DNA from: Hemibagrus wyckioides
Taxonomy: Eukaryota > Chordata > Actinopteri > Siluriformes > Bagridae
Length of the DNA: 64,000 nucleotides
Assembly: GCF_019097595.1 (NCBI RefSeq)
Contig: NC_080715.1
Coordinates: 28,730,355 to 28,794,354, forward strand
Reading direction: 5' to 3'
Part shown: positions 45,309-58,560 of the stretch, one piece after another
Layout: the number at the start of each line of letters is the position of its first letter
Position numbering within the stretch: the first letter of the stretch is position 1
Program-made: the position numbers and the translations under genes
The notes under the pieces: model-generated
The model's database searches: none
The model's input: only the letters and a program-made list of their open reading frames with translations
What the model was told of the DNA's origin: nothing

Positions 45309-46446
45309 ACACTCACTGAGCACTTTAGCAGGAACACCTGTACACCTAATTATTCTTGCAATTATCTAATCAGCCAATCATGTGCCAGCAGTGCGACGCA
45401 TGCAGATACGAGTCAGCCACTTCGGGGTAATGTTCACATCAACCAACAGAATGAAGATAAAACGTGATCTCCGTGATTTCGACTGTGCCGATTGTTGGTG
45501 CTTTGATTACTGTTGATCTCCTGGGATTTTCAAACTCAACCATCTCTAAAGTTTACTCAGAATGGTCCAATAACATCCTGACGGTTCAGTGGATAGAAAA
45601 ACTGGCTTCAGGTGGCAGAAAGGCTACGTACAACCACTCTGTACAACTGTGGTCAGCAGAAAAGCATCTCAGAATGTACAGCATGTTAAATGCTGAGGTG
45701 GAACAGCAGAAGACCACATCAGGTTCCACTTCTGTCAGTCAAGAACATAAAGCCTAGACTGCACTGAGCAAAAAATGGACAGTTTAGAACTAACTGAGGG
45801 CAAGAAGCATACATTACAGCACAGTGAAATTCTTTTCTTCACATATCCCAGCTGAAGAAGTTGGGGTCAGAGGGCAGGGGCAGCTATGATACAGTGCCCC
45901 TGGACCAGAGAGGGTTAAGGGCCTTGCTCAATTGCCCAAAAGTGGAGCTTGGTGGTGCTGAGGTTGAAGCATGTTGATGACTGGGGTCAGAATTTGGCAC
46001 GACAGCATGAATTCATGGACTCAATCTTCCTTGTGTGAACAGTCCAGGCTGGTGGAGGTGTGGGGGAATGTTTTCTAGGTGCACTTCTAGTCTGTTAATA
46101 CAAATCAATCATTGCTCGGATGCCACAGTCTATTTGAGTATTATTGCTGATCATGATGATGCCTTCATGACCACAGTTAGCCTTCTTCCAACATCCAGCA
46201 TGATCATGCACCGTGTCACAGAGCAGACATTGTCTCATACTGCTTTCATGAACATGACAATGAGTTCAGTGAACTTCAATGACCTTCCCAGTCAATCCAC
46301 CTTTGGGTTGTAGTAGAGCGATAGATTCCCAGCAACTTTTCCAAAAACTTGTGTAATGCATGCAATGAAGAATTGAAGCTATTCTGGGAGAAAAGGAAGC
46401 CTTACCCAGTATTAGCATTGTGTTTCTAATGAAGTGCTCAGTAAAT
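45309..46446 (+). mobile_element. Tc1-like transposon, near full length but decayed, with SINE insertion
   Basis: Left end ACTCACTGAGCACTTTAGCA at 45310, right end GTGTTTCTAATGAAGTGCTC at 46420, close to inverted copies. Inside are decayed transposase coding segments in order: GATCTCCGTGATTTCGACTG, TTTACTCAGAATGGTCCAAT, CAGAAAAGCATCTCAGAATG, GTCAGAATTTGGCACGACAG and CATGAACATGACAATGAGTT. Many frameshifts make it dead. A SINE-like repeat interrupts it near 45795-45975. Confidence 0.8.
45795..45975 (+). mobile_element. SINE-like repeat nested in a Tc1-like element
   Basis: Contains AGCACAGTGAAATTCTTTTC and GGGTTAAGGGCCTTGCTCAA, words of a common fish short interspersed repeat. It splits the Tc1-like element at 45309-46446 between its ACTGGACAGTT-type and GGGTCAGAATTTGGC-type segments. 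Exact ends are uncertain. Confidence 0.6.
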
Positions 46447-47082
46447 ATATACCGTTTGGTTAAAACACCATGCTAAACTATTTTTTTTTATCATGAAAAT
46501 AGTTTGATATTAATTAGAGCATTTGATATTAATTAATTATCTTATTTGAAAGAATCTTCATTGGTTATTTCAACCTAATAATAAAATATGGAAAAAACGT
46601 AGCACAGTAAACCTAGCATGAGCTTCAGGTTTGGGGAAAATGCCAGACTTGGAAAAAAACATTAATTTAGCATTAATTAAGCAGTTAGCCAGTTATGGCT
46701 AGTAATGAGGTAAAGTATTAGCAGATTTTGAGGAATAATATCAATAATACAGCAAAGAAAGTGTGTTAGAATATTTATTGTATTGTTTTTTTTATTCAGC
46801 TCCAGTTTAGCTTTGCTAATCAGCGTTCTGTAACTCCCAAAGCTGAAGGTGAGTCACACTAGGGAAATAGAATCTCTTTATATTTAAACCATGGACTGAC
46901 TCATAGTTTAATATTTGTGCACTGAAATCAAAGAATTGGTGATATATCAAAACAGCGAGTTAAGCGATTGACTTGACATTACTCATAGCTATTGTCTAGC
47001 TCTGTTGCATTGTATGTAGCATTAGCACATACAGGGGTTGGACACTGAAATAGAAACACTGGCCTGTTGAGTGTTAGAGGAT

Positions 47083-47226
47083 TCATCAGGGAATACTGTT
47101 TCCATGAAAGTGTGTACATGGTCTGCAACAATGCTTAGGTAGGTAGTACATGTCAAAGTAACATCCACATGGATGGCAGGACCCAAGGTTTCCCAGCAGA
47201 ACATTGTCCAAAGCATTACACTGCCT
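47083..47226 (-). mobile_element. DD36E Tc1-like fragment nested in another transposon
   Basis: Reads CATCAGGGAATACTGTTTCC then TGCAACAATGCTTAGGTAGG and CACATGGATGGCAGGACCCA, the reverse complement of the central part of the 40.7-kb and 59.8-kb elements. It interrupts the element at 47030-48287. Confidence 0.8.
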
Positions 47227-47667
47227 TCCCACCATGAAGGACAAACCACATCCAACAGGAAGCAGGAGGATACAGAAGGAATCTATCTGAAATGGATGTC
47301 CAGATACTAACCTAGATTGTATCCAAAAAACATAAAACACAGTTGCTTAATTCACTCCAGAATTAAATATTCATCTTGACTCCCCTGTTTCCACCACATC
47401 TGTTTGTTGGGAACCCCATAGAGTCAATATTAATGGTCAGGCAAATGTCAAACATTGGTTTCAGTGGTGGCAGCAGTGTAAATCTTCAGTGGACAATGTG
47501 AAAATGTGTATTGTTCTCTCATGAGTCCAATACACCATCTCACCATCACTGTCTTCCCCACAACTGAGGGTATTATGATGTGGAGAAGCCCCAATGAAGC
47601 ACAGGGGTGGATCAGTGATGGTTTGGACTGCAATATCATGGCATTCCCTTGGCCCACTACATGTGCT

Positions 47668-47970
47668 GTATTCAATTCAATTCAACTCAATTCAATTAAA
47701 TTCAATTTTATTTGTATAGCGCTTTTAACAATGGACATTGTCTCAAAGCAGCTTTACAGAACATAGAAAAATAGTACAAAAAGTTCAGGATCAATATTAG
47801 GCTTATATTTACATTTATTTGTATTTATCCCTAATGAGCAAGCCTGAGGTGACTGTGGTGAAGAAAAACTCCCTTAGATGGTAAACGGAAGAAACCTTCA
47901 GAAGAACCAGACTCAAAAGGGAACCTCATCTTCATTTGGGTGACACCGGAGAGTGTGATTATAAATAATG
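47668..47970 (+). mobile_element. Fish interspersed repeat nested in a Tc1-like element
   Basis: Starts with TTCAATTCAATTCAACTCAA microsatellite-like units, then TTTTATTTGTATAGCGCTTT, AACAATGGACATTGTCTCAA, AAGCAGCTTTACAGAACATA, GAGCAAGCCTGAGGTGACTG and GAAGAAACCTTCAGAAGAAC. This is a widespread fish repeat, probably a retrotransposon tail; the class is uncertain. Confidence 0.65.
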
Positions 47971-48325
47971 TCCTTTCAACAGTCATATACAGTCAGTTGG
48001 AGTTGTGTAACCAGTTGGTTCAAAACACTTTACTCTGAGGTGGTGCCATGTATCAGGATGATAATGCACCAATACAAACATGATGAACATGGAACTAAAG
48101 TTCTCCCATGGCATGCACAGTCATCAGATCTGAATATTATTAATCCACTTTGGGGTGTTTTGGAGGTTCTGCAAGAGGAACAGCTCAAAAAAAGAAAAGG
48201 ACTCGTATCCTTGTAGCCTTAAACCATGCTAATTATTCTGATTTGAATCCATAACAGTAACAGTTTCACTCCAGTCCAACCCCTGTAGCTAGCATAGTAA
48301 ATTAGCCTGCAGTTTACAAAAACAT

Positions 48326-48556
48326 TCATCGATCAGGCGTAACATTATGACGACTGACAGGTGAAGTGAATAACACTGATGATCTCCTCATCATGGCACC
48401 TGTTAGTGGGTGGGATATATTAGGCAGCATGTGAACATTTTGTCCTCAAAGTTGATGTGTTAGAAGCAGGAAAAATGGACAAGCGTAAGGATTTGAGCGA
48501 GTTTGACGAAGGGCCAAAATGTAATTGCTAGACGACTGGATCAGAGCTTCTCCATA
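48326..48556 (+). mobile_element. Truncated 5' fragment of the DD36E Tc1-like family
   Basis: Starts CGATCAGGCGTAACATTATG and continues through CATGGCACCTGTTAGTGGGT and AGGAAAAATGGACAAGCGTA to about 48556, where homology ends. It contains the left end and the region of the transposase start, which is missing from the longer copies here. Confidence 0.8.
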
Positions 48557-48559
48557 CCA

Positions 48560-50540
48560 TAACATCCAGGATTTTGTTTGTTACTAACATTAGCAAGCTA
48601 GTCATCTTCCTATTAATAATTAATAGGTTTCCACATCTTAATTGCTAGTCGTTGTGATATTTAGTATTCGATTTATACCAAGAATTTCATTTATAACTTA
48701 GAGCCATGGTACAGTCAAAGGTGTGCTTCTCAAAAATGTTTCTCTCTTTTACGTATTTACTTAGAACAACAAACTCTAAAATAAGATCAGAATTAACTCT
48801 TTTACAACTTTCTATTTTCTGTAAATGGTGAAGTGAATCTTTTTTAGAATGTGATTTTTAGCTGCCATCTTTTCCACAGAGCAAAGTGAAGGCTTCTGGA
48901 GAGAGCGTTATCAATTTTAAACTGTACTAAACAGCTGAAGGGCTTTAAAATATTGTCATGATGCAAACGCTTTACACAACAGGAAATTAAAAATTATGAC
49001 TTGGTCAGTCACTTGGTTTAAGTCTACTGAAAATAATTATTCCACTGAAATGGGAAACAGGAGAGCAGAATGCATTATGTACTTAGATGAAGAGAATGTA
49101 AATAGAAAAAGCTGGATAGACAGCTCAGGATTTGTGTTTAAATTTATTGAAGGTATCAATCTATGTCTAATAATATTGTTGCTGGTTGAAATTTTCTGGC
49201 AGAAGTTATGGTTCAATTCTTCTCTATTTAAAATGACCTTTGGTAAATTAAGTACCAGGACCTACAGTATATGTTCAGAATAAGACCTCCCAGATTTAGT
49301 AATCTTGATGTAAGGGCAAGGGGTGTTTTTATGAAAGGAATAATCCAAGATGGGACACGCTATTATAGGAAAATATCTGTCGGACTTCTGGATATTTTTG
49401 AAGGCTCTGCTCTCAAACGTTATTGTATTGATTATCACTATACACACTCACTGAACCAATAACCCCACCCTAGAGGTAGTCTCTCGGGTTCAGGGAAGAT
49501 TCCTGAATCAATACCCAGGGACACAGCAATTGCTGCCCTGCTGAGATGGGGTCAGCTGGTCAATTGAGAGAAGAGGTAAAAGAGCATCCACAACAAGGAA
49601 CTGGGTGACCAAAGACGGAAAGCTCATCCAATCAGACGTCAGCACACATTAAGCAAGCTGGAATCTCTACAAAAGCTATTGATCAAACAAGTTACACGGG
49701 TACTGTGCAAGCTGTGCCTTTTAGTCGGCCGTCTCGACGCATTCAGGATCTTTTATTTCCCTTCAAAGCTGCAGTTCTTCCATTGATTTGTTGAGCCTCC
49801 GATCTGCCGGTTTATGAAAAGCGCATATAGCGCAGATTGCCCTCGATTTCTGGACAGGCCACTAAAAGCAATGCAATCATCAGCGACCTGTCTCACCTAG
49901 TGTTACCACAATTCCATTAGCCTTTCATAGCTCGAAATGCCCAGCATTTAGGAGCATGAACCAAAGGCACATCAGTTTCCGTGAAAAAAATAATAATAAA
50001 ACGAGCTCGCTCTCTGGCTCACATTGCCCCCTCAGCTGCCCTCACTTATCTGTCTTCCATGGTATCTAGGGCAAACCAAGTTCTGGTTCAGACCAAGCTT
50101 TTCTTTCTCTCCCCTCTCCCTAAATTGATTGATACCTTTGAGAAGTCACTTGCTGACGTGCGCTCTGCGTGAAGAGATGGCCGATCTGCCGCCCTGGTGG
50201 TTTTATATAACGTCTGTGTGGGAGGCCAGTGACGATCGAGAAGGGGGCTGCAGCTCATCCACTGGATGCGGCTCTGAGATGCGTGGGCAGCGGCTTTTAA
50301 CAAATGGATACTGGCTCGCACTCAGGATTATGGGGGTGTGCAGAAATGAAATTATGTAAATACCCATCAGAGTAGCGACGCACACTGGATATGGATGCGC
50401 GCACCAAAGAGAAGTAGCTATTGATTGAAAAATATGGCGGATGTGTTGATTTCGGCTTAAATTTGTCTAAACTCCAGTAAAAGATCCCTGGAGATGAAAG
50501 TCGTAAGGATCGCACCTCAAATGTAACAAAAAATCATATA
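48560..50540. other. Intergenic unique DNA with a conserved-looking block
   Basis: 48560-49260 is AT-rich and unremarkable. 49460-50400 is single-copy, more GC-balanced DNA without repeats, with the texture of conserved non-coding elements. The short open frames do not resemble known proteins. Confidence 0.4.
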
Positions 50541-53500
50541 ACATACAATGAACATCTAACAACTACACTGTAGTAGAAGAGGAAATATACTGAATGAACA
50601 CTGCTTTGTTTTAAACCTTAGGTTAGAGCTGGAATTGGAGTTGGACTGTATCTCCAGGCCATGGGTGTAGTTTATGAGATAAAAATCCACCTGGCATACA
50701 CTGGACAAAATCTTACATCTCTTTCTGCTCAATATGTCAGGTGGGTTTCTTATTTTCACATTGAGCCTGAGGATATTACACACAGGAAATGCACACTGCT
50801 CAGGTGACCATTCCCCTGTGACTACTCGTGTGTAGCCTAGACTTTACTGTGATACTGTGATACTGCATTTCTATTCCCTCTACTTATTGTTGAAAGCTGA
50901 AAATAACCAGAGGGTTCCAAATTGTTTAAAAAAAAGGGCAAAGGGAATAGGAAAGAACTCCATTTCAAAGCGTATTCTATGTAAAGGCTGTGGATGAGGA
51001 GAAACGTATAAACAGAACAAAGAGTGATTTTTATTAGCTCTCGATACATACTTTAACAAATAATATTATCAATATAGCATTTATTACATATGTAAAAAAT
51101 ATATATATATTTTTTAATGAATATGTCAGTATGTTACATTATTTTACTTATTTTATTTATTTATTTTCAGAAAGCTTGCCAGAAAAATCATGGATCATGG
51201 ATAAATGAAGTGAAGTTCATTTAAAGTTCATTCATTTGTCTTTAGTAGCTTCCTATTCAGATCTGAAGTGCTTTAAATTAAGAACTAGAAGCAAACCCAA
51301 AATTCATTACAAATTATTAAATGCCAACAGAATGAATCACTGGGATAACTAAGTGGGATTGAAAAACAATTAGAGAGCATTGAACTCAAGAGATGTAGCT
51401 GAAGTTGAAGAAGTGAATTTATAGACCATACCGACGGTGTGTAGTAGATTTCTAAACAGTGGCAGAAACTTGATTAAGGTTAATGTGAAACAGAGACCAA
51501 ATAAACTACACCTAGTCATGTTAATGTGTGTATGTCTAAAATAAAAACTAAAATATTCCTCAGGGCATGTTTAAGATCAGTCTAAAATAGTATCCAGTTT
51601 TATATTTCACAGTATGTGATTGTTCTTTCTTTATGTTAAAATAATGAGATCACCTGTTCCGCATGAGAGACTTTGTGATTCTCAGGAACCAAATTATCAT
51701 ACAGTACACTAGGGTGAGGTTCCTGCCTGGGGGTTCATCCTGCTGTTAAATGCTCTGGTCATGAGACACTGCAGAGAGTCCCAGGGGTATAAAGCAGTAT
51801 GCAATGCAAAGAAGTGGTAGCTTAGTGGTTAGGGTGTTGGACTACTGATTGGAAGACTGTGAGTTTTAATCCCAGGTCCACCAACCTGCCACTGCTGGAC
51901 CCTTGAGCAAGCTCTGGATAAGGGTGTCTGCCAAAATGATGTAAATATGGGAGATGCTTTACGTATGTCTGTGGCACTGTAATTTGCTTGTTCTCTTTCT
52001 GTATAAATTCTATTTATGTTTTGTATATTAAACAAATTGCTCACTTTATCTCTAAATACTCAGTAGTTCTTCTGCACAAATGTATGATTTCTGTTAAAAA
52101 TAGATTCCTAACTAATGTTTTGAAATCACCTCTAGTACTCGCAAGCTTAAATGAAACCTCCAACAAGTATACAGGAAAAACCTAGGCTTCCATTCAACAG
52201 AGGCCTCTGCGCTAACAGGTTACTTGTTACTCTCTGACATAAAAACATCACCTTTTGATGAAAGCTTAGCTTGAAGCTGATTTAAATTAAATATTGTTGA
52301 ATGACTGAGATATTACAATTCTAGGATTAACCAGAAGACAAATCTTTGGAGATTATACAATTAATACAGACACTTAACCTTCAGATGCATCAATTTCCAT
52401 CATATATATTTTTTAATATCGGTCATAGAAGGGCAGCATAAGTAAGATAATACAGGTCTATATTTTATTCCTACAAGTGCTGGCATTTGAAACCCACTCT
52501 GAGTAAAGATACACATATTTGAGGCATTAATAGATTTATAAATTATAATTATATTGTATCATAGTACTTTTCAGACAAAAATGGGTCTCATATCGATCCA
52601 GTGCATTTGTGGTGCTGCTTTAATGTGTCCCTTACCAAAGTCAAGCCAATATCATAATTATAATTTAGGTATTGTTCTACTGTGTGCTGTAAGGTTGCCA
52701 TGGTATGAACCCTATCCATTCAAGGAGACATCCCTTTTGCCCAGAACAATACAACAATCAATGGGACTTGACAGCTCTTGGCTTATCTCTCTGGGCCATG
52801 TTGGTCAGCCAGCCAGCTTTACCGCTTCAGTCCAATAGACTGCAACCGTACGCGCCATTATTTCCCCTGATCCTCAAATGACAGTACAAATCCTTGCCAC
52901 ATCCAGCACCGGGGCTTCTCTAGGGTGCCTGCAATATACCCAGATCCGGTGTATATCACACTTTCCATCCTGACATGTGATCGTCTTTCAGGGTTGTGCA
53001 TCATATATCTTTATAGACATGTCTATCTATATCTATAAATAAATGATTATACACTATGCCTAGTTTATCTGTAAATTGATGTGCAGGAAGGTGGCCACCA
53101 GTTTTCTCTCTGTAACACTAAAGAGTGGCTTACAGCTCACTCATTTCGGCTGTAGATTTAGTGGAACAATCCGCTTCACTCTCGATCCCCTCCCCAGTCT
53201 CCAAACCACAGATGGCTTTTGTGGTGTTTTTTCATCACCTTCAAAAAAAAAATTCCTACTATATTGGTCCCCTGAAGCCACATGTCACCGGGCAGTTGAC
53301 CTTCGTCATTCGCATTCATCTAAGCGTCTGCAAGCACCTATGGCTTTAAATATTGTCTTTGGGTTTTATCTGTTTTTTAGACTGACCCCTGCGCTCGTGT
53401 CACGGCCCCATCCACATAACATGCGGCTGAGGCATATCATTTCATTTGGAGCTGAGAGCAGCCACTCGGACCGCTTATAAATGAGCTCGGACACGTCGAG

Positions 53501-54240
53501 AGAACATGAGTATTTAGTTCTGCCTTCTGGCACACTATATTTAACTTTGATCATTAGACCATATGAAATAATAATGAAATAATATGTAACACCACAGTAA
53601 AGGACATTTTTTAAGAACGTATCATTAACCAAGCCCAGGAAGTGAACGAAGAAGACTAACGGGACACTGAAAGCTGAATGATACTAGTCACGTCACAGAG
53701 CATTACAAAAGAGCATCGGAGGGGTAGAGATCTGGAAATATAACGCTGGCATGTATGTATTTTTATCCTCCTGTTAGCCTTTTGTATGCATGCATAGGGG
53801 AAGATGATGCTGGATGCCGGAGTTAGGTGGTTGAGCTGCATGATGTGTGGGCGAGAGAAGGAGCAGGGAGCTTTATACACCGAGCCCTGCACTGACTCAC
53901 CCCGGTGGGCGCACATTCACAGAACAGCAGGACACCCACATCCTGGGCCCGACTACAACTCTTTCTGGCCCCAGAAGAGAAACCATACAGAGAGAAATCA
54001 AGACACAGAGAAAGAACGAGGAGATGAAACATAATCACTCCCATAGCTGGGTATAAACAGTTCTCTGCTGGTAACTGGTTCAGATACGTGAAGATCTCAG
54101 ATGCTCCTTTTGAAATGTTGTGTATACGTGATATCGATTGCTTCCAGAGTTGGAAGCGCTGGTTCTGGTAAAATATAACTTTTACCGTTCAGATGGCACC
54201 TTTTGTCAGTGAATGGTGGGGAATTAGAATTGATTTTTTT
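50541..54240. other. AT-rich intergenic DNA, mostly featureless
   Basis: Apart from the SINE at 51812-51950, nothing is recognised in 50541-52500. 52590-53480 and 53790-54060 are more balanced unique blocks without a convincing exon. Confidence 0.4.
51812..51950 (+). mobile_element. tRNA-derived SINE
   Basis: Reads GTGGTAGCTTAGTGGTTAGG (box A-like), TGTGAGTTTTAATCCCAGGT (box B-like), CTGCCACTGCTGGACCCTTG and ends AAGGGTGTCTGCCAAAATGA. It is the same family as 34412-34640 in the other orientation. The head mimics a tRNA but is not a functional tRNA gene. Confidence 0.75.
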
Positions 54241-54399
54241 TTTCTTTGTGTAGTATTCTTGGTATAAAGCAATGCCGGGTTAGGCCACGTACCGGAAATG
54301 AGAATCTTCTTCAATATTCCTTTAACATGCAGAAACAGATTGATATCAGATTATAGGCTAACAATCAGAATAATTTAACAAGAAATGCAATATCAACAA

Positions 54400-56250
54400 A
54401 TCTAAGGAACTGAAGAGCAAAGCGATAATGGATGGGTAAATTCTTTTCTCCTGTCTTTTCTTCTCCCAGTCTGTGCTACTTTCTAGCCTCTTTCTCGGCA
54501 CTGACAACAGCAAACTGATAATAAACTGGTCCGGTGACAGAGGGTAGGAGGAGGTGCTGGAGGGGGAGATGCAGCTGCATTCAGAGGCAGACGGCAGAGC
54601 GAACACTAAACTGACAGCACATTTGTGGAGGCCAAGCAAGGCAGAAACTGAACTACACAGTGGCAATCATCAAGAAGCACATCAGCTCTTACAAAATGGT
54701 CCACCAGGTGAAGAAAACAGCAAATGGACCCAACCTTAGGGCTGACAAAAACATCCTTCTCGGAAGGAAAGCACACGAATCCCATCCCGAAGGGTCAGTA
54801 ACAATTACGGTAGATAATTACCACATGTCGCAAGCGAGATGTTAGCATGGCATTGCTGGCCATCTTTTGTTCCGAGGCTAATGGATTGTAACACTTCACG
54901 TTAAGATGTCAAAATGAGTTCATAATGGTATCTGGCAGAAATTAGGCCGTGTCAAATTGTTTGTTTATCTGGTGTTGCTGTTTAAATGCTGTCAGTTGTG
55001 TCAACAGGATGGCACCTGATCCTTTGTGAGTTATGAATGTTGTGGCAAGGGATGGAGTTCAACACCAGGAATGCGCTGGACCGGATGCCACAATTAATTT
55101 AGCACCATTACAGCCTGTGGGGCTGTTCTTCAGCACTCTTGAAGGTACGAAACAGACAGTATTTCTGCCCATTAATTACATGGCTAGGTTCTTTCGAAGC
55201 CAAGTAGAATAGTCGACAAACGGAACAGCAGCATGCTAGTCAAACATTCGGCTATTGATCTGATCACTCCGTTCTCCTCTCCTCGTGAAGAGAAACAATG
55301 CAATGAACACCCCAGGTGAATAAACAAGGAAATTATTGCTCTCGGTTATGAATTTATCCCCTCAGGAGGAGAAGGTAGATTATCAGGTTTAGGAAGCTGG
55401 CTAGCCTAGCTTCACCAGAAGGGACCTCTCCTCCTGTCAGGTGGCTGGTGTGTCGAGGAGATAACATTTGGAAGTCCTGCATGCTGTTGTCAAGCAACCT
55501 CGACCCCAGATCCTGGCTGTCGCAGTGGCTCCCGCAGACAGAGATGATTAATGCTTGGGGATTCAGCCCTGCACCAGTCTCCATCTCATCCATTGTATGC
55601 ACACGGGCCAACGGGGAAAAAGGGAATCTGAGCAATTAAAAAGGGACACCGCTGGCAAGGATCACATTACTCAAAGCCTTCAGTGTGTGTGGAGCAACGC
55701 TGGGTGGGGGGTAGTCTGCTGCCGTAACGGTATCAAAAGGGTTTTTTTTTTAATCATCCTGCTAGTGTTACATCCTGTTGTTGCAGTGCCATCGGAAGTC
55801 ACAAATAAAGCAGTGTCTTGGTAGGATTAGAATGAAAATGGCCAAGGTTATAAGCCAGGCAATGAAAGCCAATAAAACCTTCAGCTTTGATTTGCGTGGC
55901 CCTGCCAGACATGTAATTGCAGAGTGGTAGGATGAGAAACGGGCAGAGGGAAGCGGTGTTGACAGCATTCGCAGCATGTCAAGTGTAGAGAAACCTGTTC
56001 ATACTTTGTTGGTGTTGACTGGGGCAAACTTGTGTCAGGTTTCCATCCGCAAAAAACATGAGATGCGTTGCTTTGAAAATGGATTCCAATTATCTGACTA
56101 CTGTGATAATGAGAAGCAAATCCCAATGATTACTCAACCTCAGCAACAAAGTGTAATTACATTCCATTACTTTTGAATTGCTTTTCGTTTAAAAGCAATA
56201 TGTAGACGTGTAATGAAGAAGTCTGGCAGTTTTTCTATGCGCTGAAAACT
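54400..56250. other. Intergenic block with conserved-element texture
   Basis: About 1.8 kb of single-copy, GC-balanced DNA free of recognised repeats, with several short open frames on both strands but no convincing splice-bounded coding exon. It may be a cluster of regulatory elements (inference). Confidence 0.35.
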
Positions 56251-56437
56251 TTTCACTTAAGTCTATGATAACAATTAGTTCCTGTTGAAAAAAAAAACTC
56301 TTAAAGAATAAGGGGTACTTGATGCATTAATGTAATAAAATAAAACATGAAAGACTGTCAGTGATCCTCCTTGTGTGCACTCTTACTTTCCTCCTTTGCC
56401 CTGGTGTCTCTCCTTCAAGTTTTGGTGTAATTTATTG

Positions 56438-56438
<1 letters not shown>

Positions 56439-56502
<64 letters not shown>
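56439..56502 (+). repeat. Compound (TA)n(GA)n microsatellite
   Basis: TATATA for about 32 bases followed by (GA)n of about 30 bases. Confidence 0.95.
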
Positions 56503-56505
<3 letters not shown>

Positions 56506-56669
56506 TTATGTGTATTCACACTTTGGCTACAAAATTGCTTAAGTACTGTTCAGATTATGCAAATTTCTTGCATCTAATTCATCTCTAGAAACACATAGCA
56601 CCTAGACCACCATCTTTAAATACAAGCTCTTTCAATTCTTTACTCAGACATTTTATTTCCATTGAAATA

Positions 56670-57064
56670 TACACAATATGGCCATTTGTGTTGACCTGAC
56701 CATCACATCTGTATGTGCTTTTTGGACATCTCACTTCAAATGTATTCCCATTTTTTTTCTGTAAGATCCACTCTTCTCTTCTGTGAAGATTTTCCACTAC
56801 ATGTTGGATCGTTGCTGTGGGGATTAGTGATCATTCAACTACAAGAGCATTAGTGAGATCAGACTCTGGTTTTGTAAGAGTGAGGAGGTCTGGGGTTCAA
56901 TCGGTGTTCCTGTTCATCCCAGAGGTGTTCAGTGGGGTTGAGTCAGGACACTACAGTTCTTCCACCTTCATCAGCCTTCATACACCATGTTTTCATGGAG
57001 CTCTGTGCTTTGTGCTAGAACAGGGTTTGAGCTCCAGTGAAGGGAAAATGTAAAGCTACATCAT
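56670..57064 (-). mobile_element. Tc1/mariner-like fragment, same family as 18673-19163
   Basis: Nearly the same words as the 18.7-kb copy: GGGATTAGTGATCATTCAAC at 56820, AGGTCTGGGGTTCAATCGGT at 56886 and TTCATGGAGCTCTGTGCTTT at 56992. Terminal part TGTTGACCTGACCATCACAT at 56689. Decayed and internally deleted. Confidence 0.7.
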
Positions 57065-57069
57065 ATAAA

Positions 57070-57880
57070 GATGTGTGTGTTAAACAGATAAATTTCCTCA
57101 TCCATCAGCTGGACCTCATCCAGTCATCCTAGTGTGGTCTTCTTTAGTGCTCTTTACTTGGCTAGAGAACAATGATATCTTATCTTACAAAAAGGAAGCG
57201 GTAGAACAGCAGCCACCATGGCATCTCTTGTGCATCTGCAGCGATTTATGCCATTCAAACATCCCTGGATGTTCCTTCTATCCTGGAATTCCTTGATACC
57301 TCTCTGGCTCTCCTCTATGTCTTCAGGTTTGGCTTCCATGCTTCCACTTTTCCAGTCCTTTTTGTCTCAAGATCCAGCTGCAACAGATTCAACACATTGA
57401 ATACATCACATTTACATGTCTATAGTATGTTATGGCATACATGAGATGATTTTGTTCCATTGCCAAATTTGGTTACCTTTCTTTCCAGGATACTAAGAGC
57501 ACTAAAACACTATTGATTGGTGCTCAGAGAATCATCACAGCACTCCACAATTTATGCAACAATCCCACTGACAAGAAGAAGATGAAGAAACCTTCATCTT
57601 TTTCTTTTTCTTTTTTAAATAAAAGTAATTTAAACTTTGAAGCTCGTCCATTTTTGAAACAAAGTGACCATGTCACAACCTCCAGAGAGGTTCTCCAGCT
57701 TTCATAAGACCAGTAGCTTGAAGGGAAACTGACAAAACGAATACTGAATCTGGATTCAGGTTAATCATATCTACCTTCATCATGCATACTTTTCTTCACA
57801 GATGAATGACAAATATGCATCCATGTCAAGCTTTTTAACTCACTGATTATGAAACATTCAGATGACCTGTGACGTTCCTA
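57070..57880. other. Intergenic DNA, unrecognised
   Basis: A segment near 57150-57400 has a 61-codon minus-strand frame (MEAKPEDIEESQRGIKEF onwards) with no recognised homology; it may be a decayed repeat. The rest is AT-rich. Confidence 0.3.
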
Positions 57881-57882
57881 GA

Positions 57883-57883
<1 letters not shown>

Positions 57884-57932
<49 letters not shown>
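57884..57932 (+). repeat. (ATT)n microsatellite
   Basis: About 16 ATT units. The Ile-run open frame it generates is an artefact. Confidence 0.95.
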
Positions 57933-57934
<2 letters not shown>

Positions 57935-58079
57935 AAAAAGAAAAAGTTCAGACCAGTTTCATATATCATAATAACTACCAGATCAACCTTACACCATCAT
58001 AAAGAAAGTAATGCATTAAAAAAAAAATCCAATAAAATCCCTTTCCGAGATTGTCTTTCTCTCTGAAAAAAAAAGCCCA

Positions 58080-58560
58080 CAAACCCTTAATCTGCAATTC
58101 CATTTCTGTCTTCTGCTGCGATAGTGAAAGAGAGACCAGAAGTAGGCAGTTAGCTGTCAGAAGCTAATCAGGGCTCATCCTCATGCACCCTCCCCATTCC
58201 TTTGTCCTGCTGTTGTTTATGTTTGATTAATTGCGGAGGCGTTCGAAGAAGTGGGAGGGGGAAACAGAGGCCTAGCATCCCTAAAATAGCTTTCGCTAAT
58301 GCAGCTTGGTGAAAGCTGTTCACTATCCAAACTGATTAATCACGCGGCCCATGGAGAAGTAGTTTTTTTTTCCCCTCTCCCTCCTGTTATTAAGTTAAAT
58401 CATTCATTAATGTTCAGGCGCTGTCGTGATGTGATTTTCATGAAAGTGGACATGTTCGGCTGTCGCAGCCTTCTACTTTGATTAGTGCTCCGTGATCACG
58501 GACAATGACTCCGGTTAATAACGCTCACGCACTGAAGCTCTTCAGCTCATGGGTTTTATA
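58080..58560. other. Unique conserved-looking block
   Basis: Single-copy block with GTTTGATTAATTGCGGAGGC near 58223 and CTGATTAATCACGCGGCCCA near 58330, homeodomain-type TTAAT/ATTA words and no open frame of interest. Candidate enhancer by texture only. Confidence 0.35.

Larger units (their letters stand above)
47030..48287 (+). mobile_element. Tc1-like (DD36E-type) transposon carrying two nested repeats
   Basis: Left end TACAGGGGTTGGACACTGAA at 47030 and right end CAGTCCAACCCCTGTA at 48272, inverted. Transposase remnants in order: GACAAACCACATCCAACAGG, TTGTATCCAAAAAACATAAA, TTGGTTTCAGTGGTGGCAGC, CAGGGGTGGATCAGTGATGG, ATCAGGATGATAATGCACCA and TCATCAGATCTGAATATTAT. It is interrupted by a fragment of another Tc1-like family (47083-47226) and a separate interspersed repeat (about 47668-47970). 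No intact frame. Confidence 0.85.

Noticed and set aside
51812..51950. Possible tRNA gene
   Set aside because: Box A/B-like words belong to a SINE head; no full cloverleaf or anticodon arm can be drawn, and a SINE tail follows.
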